This document shows positions 1-8,170 of a DNA stretch of 38,486 nucleotides, piece after piece; position 1 is the stretch's first letter; each line of letters begins with the position of its first letter. The DNA lies in assembly GCA_003139545.1 (NCBI GenBank), contig PLJC01000023.1:15221-53706 (forward strand). The letters run 5' to 3'. The notes under the pieces are model-generated. The model was not told where the DNA came from. It searched no databases and saw only the letters and a list, made by a program, of their open reading frames with translations. Made by a program: the position numbers and the translations under genes. The DNA comes from Actinomycetota bacterium. GTDB lineage: Bacteria; Actinomycetota; Thermoleophilia; Gaiellales; Gaiellaceae.

Positions 1-479
1 ACCGCGCTCGACGTGACGATCCAGGCGCAGGTGCTCGAGGTTCTGAAGACGGTGCAGGAGGAGACGCAGGCAGCGACGATCCTCATCACGCACGACCTCG
101 GCATCGTCGCCGAGCTGTGCGACCGCGTCCTCGTCATGTACGCGGGCCGCATCGTGGAGGCCGGCGACGTGCTTACGATCTTCCGCGCGCCGCGGCATCC
201 GTACACGGTCGGGCTACTCGACAGCCTTCCGAAGCTGACAGAGGACGAGGAATGGCTGCGGCCGATCCCGGGCTCGCCGCCGTCGCTCATCAACCGTCCG
301 TCCGGCTGTGCGTTCCATCCGCGCTGCTTCCTGACGCAGGGGCGTCCGCGTTGCCGTGAGGACGTGCCGGAGCTGCGCGACGCCGAGGGCGCCGGCCATC
401 TCGCGGCGTGCCACTTCTCCGAGGAGCTCGCCGGCCATCAGTCGAAGTTCTCGGAGCCGGTCGAAGCGGGGAGTGGGGC

Positions 480-483
<4 letters not shown>
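1..483 (+). CDS. Oligopeptide/dipeptide ABC transporter ATP-binding protein (DppD/OppD type), 3' part only
   Basis: The reading frame is open from base 1 and begins inside the D-loop region just after Walker B ([12 protein letters not shown]), so the 5' half lies outside the window. It then shows the H-loop (ILITHDLG) and the C-terminal oligo_HPY region with the paired cysteines typical of peptide transporters (GCAFHPRC, later AACHF). Such ATPases energise uptake of oligopeptides or nickel from the cytoplasmic face of a permease complex. Its TGA overlaps the ATG of the next ATPase (ATGA), so the two are translationally coupled and probably act as the DppD/DppF pair. The substrate cannot be told from the ATPase. 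Confidence 0.93.
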
Positions 484-2048
<1,565 letters not shown>

Positions 2049-2066
2049 CCGGGCCGGAACACCACC

Positions 2067-2088
2067 GGGGACACTCCCCGTCACGAGA
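2067..2088 (+). repeat. REP-like palindrome, left copy flanking the transposase
   Basis: GGGGACACTCCCCGT followed by CACGAGA. The core GGGGA-CAC-TCCCC is itself a hairpin. The whole 22-nt unit is the reverse complement of 2681-2702 with one mismatch, and it overlaps the stop codon of the transposase gene. Confidence 0.85.
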
Positions 2089-2626
2089 ACTCCACGAAGC
2101 CGCGCAACAGTCGTAGCGCTTTCTCGGAATCACCGCCAAAGTACGCTCGCATCGGCCGGTGGTCGACGAACGCAAAGCCGGCGTCCGCGCCGGAGGCGCC
2201 GCGATAACTGCCCCATGGCCACTCGCCCGGGCTGCTGCAGAGGCCGCCTCGGATCGGGTTCCGGGCGATGTAGCGGAACGCGCGCAGCATGTGCAGATCG
2301 TCCTCAACCGGTGTAGCGCTGTACCGGTCGCCGCGAAGATGGCCCGAACGACCGTGCCGTTTGTTGAACTGCTGCGCGTATGGTCCGTTGAGCCGGTGCA
2401 TGCCCGGCTGTAGCAGGTCGAGCTTGACGTCGACGAGCAGGTGATAGTGCGTCGTCATCAGGACGAAGCAGCGACATGTCCAGCTGAACCGTGCGATCGT
2501 CCGCGAGAGCCTTCGGCAGAAGTCCATCCGATCGACGTCGTCGACGAACATCTGGATGGGACCGGCGCTGCGGTGAGTGACGTGGTATGTGCCGTCAGGA
2601 ACGTGTCCGCGGGCTTGCCGAGCCAT
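2081..2626 (-). CDS. REP-associated tyrosine transposase (RAYT, Y1_Tnp/IS200-like)
   Basis: A 181-residue single-strand HUH transposase. The chosen ATG gives the standard opening MARQARGHVPDGTYHVTHRS; an ATG 10 codons upstream is also open. H60-x-H62 in the sequence MTTHYHLLV forms the metal-binding HUH pair. The family motif FNKRHGRSGHLRGDRY follows, and Tyr119 in FRYIARNPIRGGL is the likely nucleophile. Proteins of this family cut and join REP palindromes as single strands and are usually single-copy, domesticated genes rather than active IS elements. Here the gene is bracketed by two inverted copies of a 22-nt palindromic unit, the arrangement expected of a REPtron. The gene looks intact. 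Confidence 0.92.
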   Translation of the reverse strand: MARQARGHVPDGTYHVTHRSAGPIQMFVDDVDRMDFCRRLSRTIARFSWTCRCFVLMTTHYHLLVDVKLDLLQPGMHRLNGPYAQQFNKRHGRSGHLRGDRYSATPVEDDLHMLRAFRYIARNPIRGGLCSSPGEWPWGSYRGASGADAGFAFVDHRPMRAYFGGDSEKALRLLRGFVEFS

Positions 2627-2680
2627 GAGAACGAGTTTGCGCACGGCAATCCGCACGAAAGTGCGACGACTTCCTCACGG

Positions 2681-2702
2681 TCTCGTTACGGGGAGTGTCC
2701 CC
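2681..2702 (-). repeat. REP-like palindrome, right copy flanking the transposase
   Basis: TCTCGT then TACGGGGAGTGTCCCC. This is the inverted partner of 2067-2088 with 21 of 22 positions matching. It lies 54 nt upstream of the transposase start. Confidence 0.85.
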
Positions 2703-2713
2703 GAAGTGTCGGG

Positions 2714-3757
2714 TCAGCCGCGGTGCCTCGTGCGTGACCGGGCGTCGCGGACGCGCAGCTGCCACTTGCGCTTTTCCTCACGCCGCAGGCGCGCGTCGGT
2801 GCGCATCGCGATCGCCCGCAGCTCGCGCTGCAGCTTGAGCCAACTCTGATGCCGCTCGCGTGAGAGCGCGCCCGAACGCAGCGCGGCCTGCACCGCGCAG
2901 TCCGGCTCGGTCTCGGTCTCGTGCGAGCAGTTCGCGAAACGGCACTGCAGCGTGAGCTCCTCGATGTCTCCGAACGCCGCCTCGACAGCTCCGGCGCCGC
3001 CGTCCCAGAGCTGCAGCTCCCGCAGCCCGGGCGTGTCGATCACGACGCCGCCTCCCGGCAGGAGGATCAGCTCGCGGTGCGACGTCGTATGCCGGCCCTC
3101 GTCATCGTCGGCCCTCGTCTCCTTCACCGCCATCTGCTCATGCCCGACGAACCGGTTGACGAGCGTCGACTTTCCGACACCGCTCGATCCGAGCAGCACT
3201 GCCGTCGTCCCGTCCGCGATCCGCGCGCGCAACGCGTCGCACCCTTGTCCGGTGAGCGCCGACACGACGTGGATCGGCACGCCGACCGCGACCGCTTCCA
3301 CGGCGGCGACGAGCGCGGACGGGTCGTCCATGCGATCGGCCTTCGTCAGCACGATCTCGGGCGTCGCGCCGCTCTCCCAGATGGTGACGAGATAGCGCTC
3401 GATGCGACGCGGCTCGAGATCAGGGCCGAGCGAGCTCACGACGAACGCGACGTCCACGTTCGCGGCCAGCGTCTGCGACTCGGACGTGAGCCCGGCCGCC
3501 TTGCGCACGATCGCGCTCCGACGCGGCAGGACGGCCTGGATGATCGCGCCGGCGACGCCGACCCAGTCGCCGACAGCGACGTCGACGCCGTCGTGCAGCA
3601 TCCGGCCCGGCAGCCTGGCACGCACGTTGCCGTGCGCGGTGGCGACGTCGAACGCACCGCGGTGCGCCGCGACGACACGGCCCGGCTCGAGGCCTTGCTC
3701 CAGTTTGTCAGCGAGCTCGGTGCTCCAGCCGAGCGCGCCCAATTCGAATCCAGGCAA
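2714..3757 (-). CDS. rsgA: Ribosome small-subunit-dependent GTPase A
   Basis: A 347-residue circularly permuted GTPase that helps mature the 30S subunit. The order G4 TKAD (138-141), G1 GSSGVGKST (190-198), G3 DTPG (241-244) is the permutation diagnostic of RsgA/YjeQ. An OB-fold region precedes it (about 25-80), and a C-terminal zinc knuckle has Cys272, Cys277, His279 and Cys287. The tail is basic, as expected for rRNA contact. The start is TTG at 3757, preceded at a normal distance by AAGGAG. A 13-codon ORF with a very strong ribosome-binding site lies just upstream. Length and motifs are normal. Confidence 0.95.
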   Translation of the reverse strand: MPGFELGALGWSTELADKLEQGLEPGRVVAAHRGAFDVATAHGNVRARLPGRMLHDGVDVAVGDWVGVAGAIIQAVLPRRSAIVRKAAGLTSESQTLAANVDVAFVVSSLGPDLEPRRIERYLVTIWESGATPEIVLTKADRMDDPSALVAAVEAVAVGVPIHVVSALTGQGCDALRARIADGTTAVLLGSSGVGKSTLVNRFVGHEQMAVKETRADDDEGRHTTSHRELILLPGGGVVIDTPGLRELQLWDGGAGAVEAAFGDIEELTLQCRFANCSHETETEPDCAVQAALRSGALSRERHQSWLKLQRELRAIAMRTDARLRREEKRKWQLRVRDARSRTRHRG

Positions 3758-3777
3758 CGCAGATCTCCTTCGAGATG

Positions 3778-3800
3778 GGAACGGGACGCCGCACGTCCCG
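3778..3800 (-). other. Small stem-loop in the rsgA 5' leader
   Basis: GGGAC and GTCCC arms around a short GC-rich loop, between the mini-ORF stop and the rsgA Shine-Dalgarno. There is no U-tract, so it is not an obvious terminator; it could influence rsgA translation (inference). Confidence 0.35.
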
Positions 3801-3814
3801 AAGGAGCGCCGGCG

Positions 3815-3856
3815 CTAGGTCGGGAAGACCAAGGAGGCGACAGTCACAGGCTTCAT
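3815..3856 (-). CDS. Possible 13-residue leader peptide upstream of rsgA
   Basis: An ATG ORF encoding MKPVTVASLVFPT then TAG. It is preceded by AAAAGGAGGT with a 7-nt spacer, the best Shine-Dalgarno noticed in the window. It sits 45 nt downstream of the stop of the membrane propeller gene and 57 nt before the rsgA TTG start, so it is likely on the same transcript. No homology is claimed. It may be an upstream ORF coupling or tuning rsgA translation, a tiny protein, or chance, though chance is less likely given the strength of the site. Confidence 0.45.
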   Translation of the reverse strand: MKPVTVASLVFPT

Positions 3857-3900
3857 GTGTACGACCTCCTTTTGCGCCGGGGACGGAACCGCCGTGAAGG

Positions 3901-4986
3901 CTAGGCGCCCGGGGCCCAGCCGTCAAGCGACGGTTCCCCGCCGAACTGGCGCCGGATGTGCGAAACGGCGAGGACACGGTGGCCGCCGCGTGTCTGCACG
4001 AAGACCCATTGGTCGGCCGCGGGCAGCGAGGACAGAAGCCAGCGGCCGTTCGGCGACCATGCGAGGCCGGCGAGCCTGCTCGGTGCGACGAAGAGCGTCC
4101 GGATGCCGGCATGCCCGACGAGCAGCACGCCGTTGCCGCGCAGCAGCGCGAGCCGGCCGTCCGGCGCGAACGCGAGCGCGCCGACGCCGGCGACGTGGAA
4201 CATGTGCGTTCGGCCGCTCGAGACGGCGAGCTCCACGACTTCGCCGCGCGTGCCGAGAGCGAGCGTCTTCCCGTCCGGCGACCACGCGAGTGTGCGCGCG
4301 CCGACGTATGCGTGGGAGACGACGCGTTCTCCGATCCGGACTCGCCCGCGGGCGTCGACGTACGCGAGGACGTGCTTGGCCGTTCCCGGCTGCCAGACCG
4401 GAGCCACGCGCGCCGCCTCCGACACCCGCGTGTCGCCCGTGCCATCACCGGCGACGATGTGCACGTCGTTGCCGGTCAGGTACGCGATGCGCGTGTCGGT
4501 GTGCGTGCCGCCCCAGCGCGGGAAGCTGATCCCCGGTCGCGCGAGCTGCCAGTGGACGCGCCCACTCGCCGGCTCGATCGCTGCCAGCTCGTTCCCTGTC
4601 GCCGCGACAACGAAGAGCGCGTGCGGTGACCATGACGCCTGCGAGTACGCGCCGAGCCGGCGCGTCGACCCGTCGGCGGCGACCACCCACGTTCCGCCGG
4701 CGCCGCTCACGAGCAGCCGGCCTGGCGACGGGAGCTGGAAGAGCGCGGGCTGCGCGCCCTCGATGCCGATCGACCGGCGCACGGCGTTCACCACCGCGCG
4801 TCCGGGCGGCGACAACGCTGCGGCGACGACGGCGACGGCGACAGCCGCGAGCACGAGCGCGGGCCGGATCGGGCTGCGGCGGCGGCGCACCACCGGCTCG
4901 CGGTGCGCATACGCCTCGCGGACGACCGACCACGCCCGCTCCTCCGCCTCGGCGTCCGAGGGCACGGCATCGAACAGCCGTCTCAC
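3901..4986 (-). CDS. Single-pass membrane protein with extracytoplasmic beta-propeller; candidate anti-sigma factor
   Basis: A 361-residue protein. The start is a GTG whose GTGA overlaps the stop of the ECF sigma gene, so the two are translationally coupled. Residues 1-40 are cytoplasmic and charged (RRLFDAVPSDAEAEERAW), one membrane helix spans about 41-59, and the rest is a TolB/WD40-like propeller with recurring SWSPH, AWSPDGKTLALG and AFAPDGRLALL repeats. A short cytoplasmic segment plus one helix plus an extracytoplasmic sensor, encoded directly after an ECF sigma gene, is the usual layout of an anti-sigma factor. No zinc-binding anti-sigma motif (HxxxCxxC) is visible, so the anti-sigma role rests on context. 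Confidence 0.75.
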   Translation of the reverse strand: MRRLFDAVPSDAEAEERAWSVVREAYAHREPVVRRRRSPIRPALVLAAVAVAVVAAALSPPGRAVVNAVRRSIGIEGAQPALFQLPSPGRLLVSGAGGTWVVAADGSTRRLGAYSQASWSPHALFVVAATGNELAAIEPASGRVHWQLARPGISFPRWGGTHTDTRIAYLTGNDVHIVAGDGTGDTRVSEAARVAPVWQPGTAKHVLAYVDARGRVRIGERVVSHAYVGARTLAWSPDGKTLALGTRGEVVELAVSSGRTHMFHVAGVGALAFAPDGRLALLRGNGVLLVGHAGIRTLFVAPSRLAGLAWSPNGRWLLSSLPAADQWVFVQTRGGHRVLAVSHIRRQFGGEPSLDGWAPGA

Positions 4987-5543
4987 TCTCGCACCGCCTC
5001 TTGCAAACGGTCGAGGCCGCGCCGCAAGCGCGAGTTGACCGTGCCGCGCGGCAGGTCGAGCAGGCGCGCGATCTCGCCCGGCGTGTACCCGAGCAGGTAG
5101 CGCAGGACGATCACCGCCCGTTGCTCCGGCTGCAGCAGCGCGAGCCCCTCGGCGAGGGCGCGCGCATGCGCCGACGGTTCCCGCTCGCCGGCGGCTTCGA
5201 GCTCGACATCGCTGAAGCTCTCGCGCCGTAACGCGCGTGCGCGCGCCCAGTCGATCGCGCGGTTGACAACGATGCGATGCAGCCACGGGCCGAACGGTCG
5301 CCGCCGGTCGAACCGGTCGAGGGCGCGCACAGCGGCGAGGAACGACTCCTGGGCGATGTCCTCCGCGGCAGCCGCGTCCCCGACCACGAGGAGCGCCGCG
5401 CGATACGCCCGCGGCCAGTGGCTCCGGAACAGTTGCTCGAACGCCTCCACCGAGCCGCGCTGCGCGTCCCGGATGAGCGCGCGCTCAGTCCGGTCGCCGG
5501 CCACGGGCAGGTCCAGCCTGAGGGCACCCACGTTGGAGGACAC
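4983..5543 (-). CDS. ECF-family RNA polymerase sigma factor (sigma-70 regions 2 and 4)
   Basis: About 186 residues from the chosen GTG; the frame stays open to 5579, and a GTG at 5531 is also possible, so the start is uncertain. Region 2 is clear (AFEQLFRSHWPRAYR, then DAAAAEDIAQESFLAAVRAL and FGPWLHRIVVNRAID). Region 4 is clear (LQPEQRAVIVLRYLLGYTPGEIARLL, then GTVNSRLRRGLDRL). ECF factors direct polymerase to a small regulon in response to envelope or extracellular signals. The coupled downstream gene encodes a membrane propeller protein that probably holds it inactive. The start region abuts the divergent oxidoreductase gene. Confidence 0.92.
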   Translation of the reverse strand: MSSNVGALRLDLPVAGDRTERALIRDAQRGSVEAFEQLFRSHWPRAYRAALLVVGDAAAAEDIAQESFLAAVRALDRFDRRRPFGPWLHRIVVNRAIDWARARALRRESFSDVELEAAGEREPSAHARALAEGLALLQPEQRAVIVLRYLLGYTPGEIARLLDLPRGTVNSRLRRGLDRLQEAVRE

Positions 5544-5566
5544 CGTCCCTATACGGTTACACAGCC

Positions 5567-5956
5567 GTGAGAGGTCCATTGACCGAGAGCCAGCTGGCGT
5601 TGTTCGACGAGCTCTACTTCGGCGTCGTCACGACCCTCCGGCCCGACGGCTCCCCCCAGACCACGGTCGTCTGGGTGGAACGGGACGGCGGCACCGTTTC
5701 GTTCAACACCGCCTACGGGCGCGCGAAGCCGGGGAACCTCGAGCGCGACCCGCGCATCTCCGTCCTCGTGACTGCCCCGGACTTCTACCACTGGGTCGCC
5801 GTCGACGGCCGCGCCGAGCTGACGACGGACGGGGCGGAGGAGCAGATCGACCGCCTCAGCCGCAAGTACGACGGCAAGTCCTGGCCGTACGTCGAGGGGC
5901 AGCGACGTGTCCGGGTACGCGTGGTACCCGAACACGTCACCGCGTACGGCGTCTAG
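5567..5956 (+). CDS. PPOX-class (pyridoxamine-phosphate-oxidase-fold) F420/flavin-dependent oxidoreductase
   Basis: A 129-residue split-barrel protein. It opens with LTESQLALFDELYFGVVTTLRPDGSPQTTVVWVERDGGTVSFNT and continues with GRAKPGNLERDPRISVLV, the typical actinobacterial F420-binding PPOX pattern. These small enzymes reduce diverse substrates with F420H2 or FMN; the substrate is unknown. The start is GTG at 5567, with a TTG at 5579 as alternative. A TACGGT box lies 9 nt before the GTG, so the mRNA may be leaderless. Its TAG overlaps the TAG of the convergent amine oxidase gene in the shared palindrome CTAG. Confidence 0.88.
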   Translation: MRGPLTESQLALFDELYFGVVTTLRPDGSPQTTVVWVERDGGTVSFNTAYGRAKPGNLERDPRISVLVTAPDFYHWVAVDGRAELTTDGAEEQIDRLSRKYDGKSWPYVEGQRRVRVRVVPEHVTAYGV

Positions 5957-7587
5957 CCGAGCCCCAGATCCGTGACGATTTCCTTCGCCGCGCGGTGGCC
6001 CTCCTCCGCGCCGCCTTCCATGTATCCCTGGAAGTTGGTCGAGCAATGCTCTCCGGCGAAGTGGATGTTTCCCTGCCGCACGCCCTCGTAGCCGCTGAAG
6101 CTGGTGTATTGCCCCACCCTCCAGTACGCGTACGAGAGAAGGAGGTTCGGATCGGTCACCGGCGTCGACAGCATCGCCTTGCCGTTCCACTGCGCGCTGA
6201 TGCCCGGATAGAGCGCCTCCAGCTGCTTGAGGTACGACTGCACGGCCTTCTTCACGTTCGGATTGTTCGCCGTCGTCGTGTACGGGTTCGACTGCGCCAA
6301 CGTCGTGGCGACGTTCGCACCGGGATACTCGACGAGGATCCCCGTCGCGCCCGCCTGGCCGCGCGTGACGTCCCAACCGCTCTCGAAGGGCAGATCGGTG
6401 TAGATGTTGCCGGTGCTGCCCTGCGCATTCCAGAGGCGCGACTTGAACTGCACGTTGAGCTTCACGCTGTGGCCCGAGCCGAGCTGCGTGATCGCCGTCT
6501 GCTTCAGCTGGTCGAAGCCGGCCTTCGAGTAGTCGAGCGTCCTGAGCACGGAGAAGCTCATGCACAGGATCACGTGGTCGGCCGTGATCGACGTCCCGTT
6601 CGAGAACGTCACCTTGATCGAGCCGTCGCTCTTCAGCGCGATCGACGACATCCGATAGCCGAGGTGGACGCTTCCGCTCGGAAGCGCGTTCGCGATCGCG
6701 ATCGGCAGGTTCGAGTTGCCGCCGGCGATGTGGTAGCGCTCGTCCGACTGGCCGAGCACGTTGAAGCCGGTGTTGGGCTGGAACCCGAGCAGGTAGACGA
6801 GGTTGAGCGACGACTGGTCGGTGGTCTCCGCGCCGTACTCCTCGTTGTAGGCGGAGTTCAGCAGCGTGCCGAACTTCGAGCTGAGCCCGCCGGGAACGTA
6901 GTTCACGATCCACTCGTGCACCGACACGGCGTCGAGCATCTGACCCGTCGGCGTGGAGCTGTTGTACAGCGTCGGATAGCCCGCCGCCTTCACCTGCTGC
7001 TTCAAGACGTTGCTCATGGACTGGAAGTCGGCGGCGGCCTGATCGGGTGTGTAGTCGGCTCCGAAGATCCAGTTGGTGTCCTCGGTGCCCGCGGGCTGCG
7101 CCGCCAAGAGGTCGACCGTGGCGAGATTGAACTTCTGTGCGAGCGCGAGGATCCTCTTGTGGCCCGAGTCGATCAGCTCGCCGCACAGCTCCGCTTGCTG
7201 GCCGTTGTCCCAGAAGTTGTGCCCGAACTCGGTCCAGTCGGAATGCATGCGGCCGCCGATGCGGTTCGACGATTCGTACACATCCGCGTAGACGTTGTGG
7301 TGTTGCAGCGTCAGCGCCGCGTCCAGGCCGGCGATGCCGCCGCCGATGATGGCGATACGCGGACTCGTCCCGCCTTTCGCTGCGCGGGCGTGCTCGGCGA
7401 AGTACACGGAACCGGCGAGGGCGCCGGCGCCGGCGACGCCGGCTCGCTTCAGGAACTCGCCGCGGTCGTACGCGGCGTCATCGGCCCGTCGCTCGTGGAG
7501 CTCCGAGACCGGGATCCCCAACCGGTCGGCTGCGTGCTGATCGTCCGCAAGCCGCCGTAGGGCACGGAGAAGAGGTGTCCTCGGCAT
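5953..7587 (-). CDS. Flavin-dependent monoamine oxidase family protein, probably exported
   Basis: A 544-residue FAD amine oxidase. The start is the ATG giving MPRTPLLRALRRL. Residues 43-62 (DRGEFLKRAGVAGAGALAGS) look like a Tat signal set well inside the N-terminus, but the second arginine of the twin pair is Gly. The Rossmann motif IAIIGGGIAGLDAAL and GRIGGRMHSD-like FAD contacts follow, and the C-terminus has HFAGEHCSTNFQGYMEGGAEEG, the family's FAD-closing segment. Such enzymes oxidise amines or L-amino acids to aldehyde or keto acid with H2O2 release. The gene is divergent from an Lrp regulator, with a class III transaminase and an APC permease beyond it, suggesting a joint amine/amino-acid catabolic role. 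Confidence 0.9.
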   Translation of the reverse strand: MPRTPLLRALRRLADDQHAADRLGIPVSELHERRADDAAYDRGEFLKRAGVAGAGALAGSVYFAEHARAAKGGTSPRIAIIGGGIAGLDAALTLQHHNVYADVYESSNRIGGRMHSDWTEFGHNFWDNGQQAELCGELIDSGHKRILALAQKFNLATVDLLAAQPAGTEDTNWIFGADYTPDQAAADFQSMSNVLKQQVKAAGYPTLYNSSTPTGQMLDAVSVHEWIVNYVPGGLSSKFGTLLNSAYNEEYGAETTDQSSLNLVYLLGFQPNTGFNVLGQSDERYHIAGGNSNLPIAIANALPSGSVHLGYRMSSIALKSDGSIKVTFSNGTSITADHVILCMSFSVLRTLDYSKAGFDQLKQTAITQLGSGHSVKLNVQFKSRLWNAQGSTGNIYTDLPFESGWDVTRGQAGATGILVEYPGANVATTLAQSNPYTTTANNPNVKKAVQSYLKQLEALYPGISAQWNGKAMLSTPVTDPNLLLSYAYWRVGQYTSFSGYEGVRQGNIHFAGEHCSTNFQGYMEGGAEEGHRAAKEIVTDLGLG

Positions 7588-7616
7588 GTGCGCAACTTCT
7601 GTAATTCGGGCCCGGA

Positions 7617-7622
7617 TGTCAA
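7617..7622 (-). promoter_or_regulatory. Candidate -35 box (TTGACA) for the amine oxidase gene
   Basis: A perfect TTGACA on the minus strand about 30 nt before the ATG. The matching -10 is weak (AATTACAG region). It lies beside the divergent Lrp promoter, so one bound regulator could affect both. Confidence 0.4.
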
Positions 7623-7627
7623 GACCG

Positions 7628-7658
7628 TTGACGGAATGCGTGATTTCGTGGTACGAAT
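7628..7658 (+). promoter_or_regulatory. Sigma-70-like promoter for the Lrp/transaminase/permease operon
   Basis: TTGACG (7628-7633), an 18-nt spacer, then TACGAAT (7652-7658). Transcription would start near 7665, supporting the GTG at 7676 as the Lrp start rather than upstream codons. Confidence 0.6.
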
Positions 7659-7675
7659 CCCGCGCATTGCGCAGG

Positions 7676-8170
7676 GTGCACGCCCAGAGGCTCGACTCGC
7701 CGCGCGGCCCGGTCGCCCCCGCGCGGACGGTCGACGACCTCGATCGCAAGATCATCGAGGAGCTCCAGGCCAACGGCCGCGAGTCGTTTCGGCGCATCGC
7801 CGCGCGCCTCGGCGTCTCGGAGGCGACCGTGCGCGCGCGCTACGCGCGGCTGACGAGCGAGGGCATCCTCCAGGTCGTCGGAGTCACGAACCCCCTCGGG
7901 CTCGGCTTCGACCAGGCGCTCGTCGGTGTCAAGACCTCCGGCGCGCCGGACACGGTTGCGGACGAGATCTCGCGCTGGCCCGAGGCCGACTACGTCGTCG
8001 TCACGGCCGGTCAGTTCGACATCGTCGTCGAGGTCGTCGCCGCCAGCCGCCGCGACCTCCTCGACCTCACGAACAGGATGCGCGCGCTCGACGGCGTCGT
8101 CTCGACGGAGACCTTCTTCTACCTCGAGATGTGGAAGCAGCTCTACGACTGGGGTACACGTGGCGCTTGA
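7676..8170 (+). CDS. Lrp/AsnC family transcriptional regulator
   Basis: A 164-residue protein from GTG 7676; the frame extends further upstream but the promoter at 7628-7658 argues against that. An N-terminal AsnC-type helix-turn-helix (VDDLDRKIIEELQANGRESFRRIAARLGVSEATVRARYARL) is followed by a RAM/ligand-binding domain (ADYVVVTAGQFDIVVEVVAASRRDLLDLTNRMRAL). These proteins sense amino acids and control adjacent transport and catabolic genes. The gene overlaps the transaminase start by 11 nt and is divergent from the amine oxidase gene, placing it as the local regulator of both units (inference). Confidence 0.92.
   Translation: MHAQRLDSPRGPVAPARTVDDLDRKIIEELQANGRESFRRIAARLGVSEATVRARYARLTSEGILQVVGVTNPLGLGFDQALVGVKTSGAPDTVADEISRWPEADYVVVTAGQFDIVVEVVAASRRDLLDLTNRMRALDGVVSTETFFYLEMWKQLYDWGTRGA

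Noticed and set aside
2067..2080. GGGGACACTCCCC hairpin as a simple terminator of the ABC ATPase gene
   Set aside because: An inverted copy lies on the far side of the transposase and the match extends beyond the hairpin, so a REP-type repeat is the better reading. A secondary terminator role is still possible.
5530..5566. TGTAACC / TATAGG motifs as an autoregulated ECF promoter between the sigma and oxidoreductase genes
   Set aside because: I could not place a convincing matched -10 at the normal ECF spacing, and the sigma start codon is ambiguous.
5263..7560. Plus-strand 765-codon ORF over the sigma factor and amine oxidase
   Set aside because: Antisense shadow; both minus-strand genes have clear family motifs.
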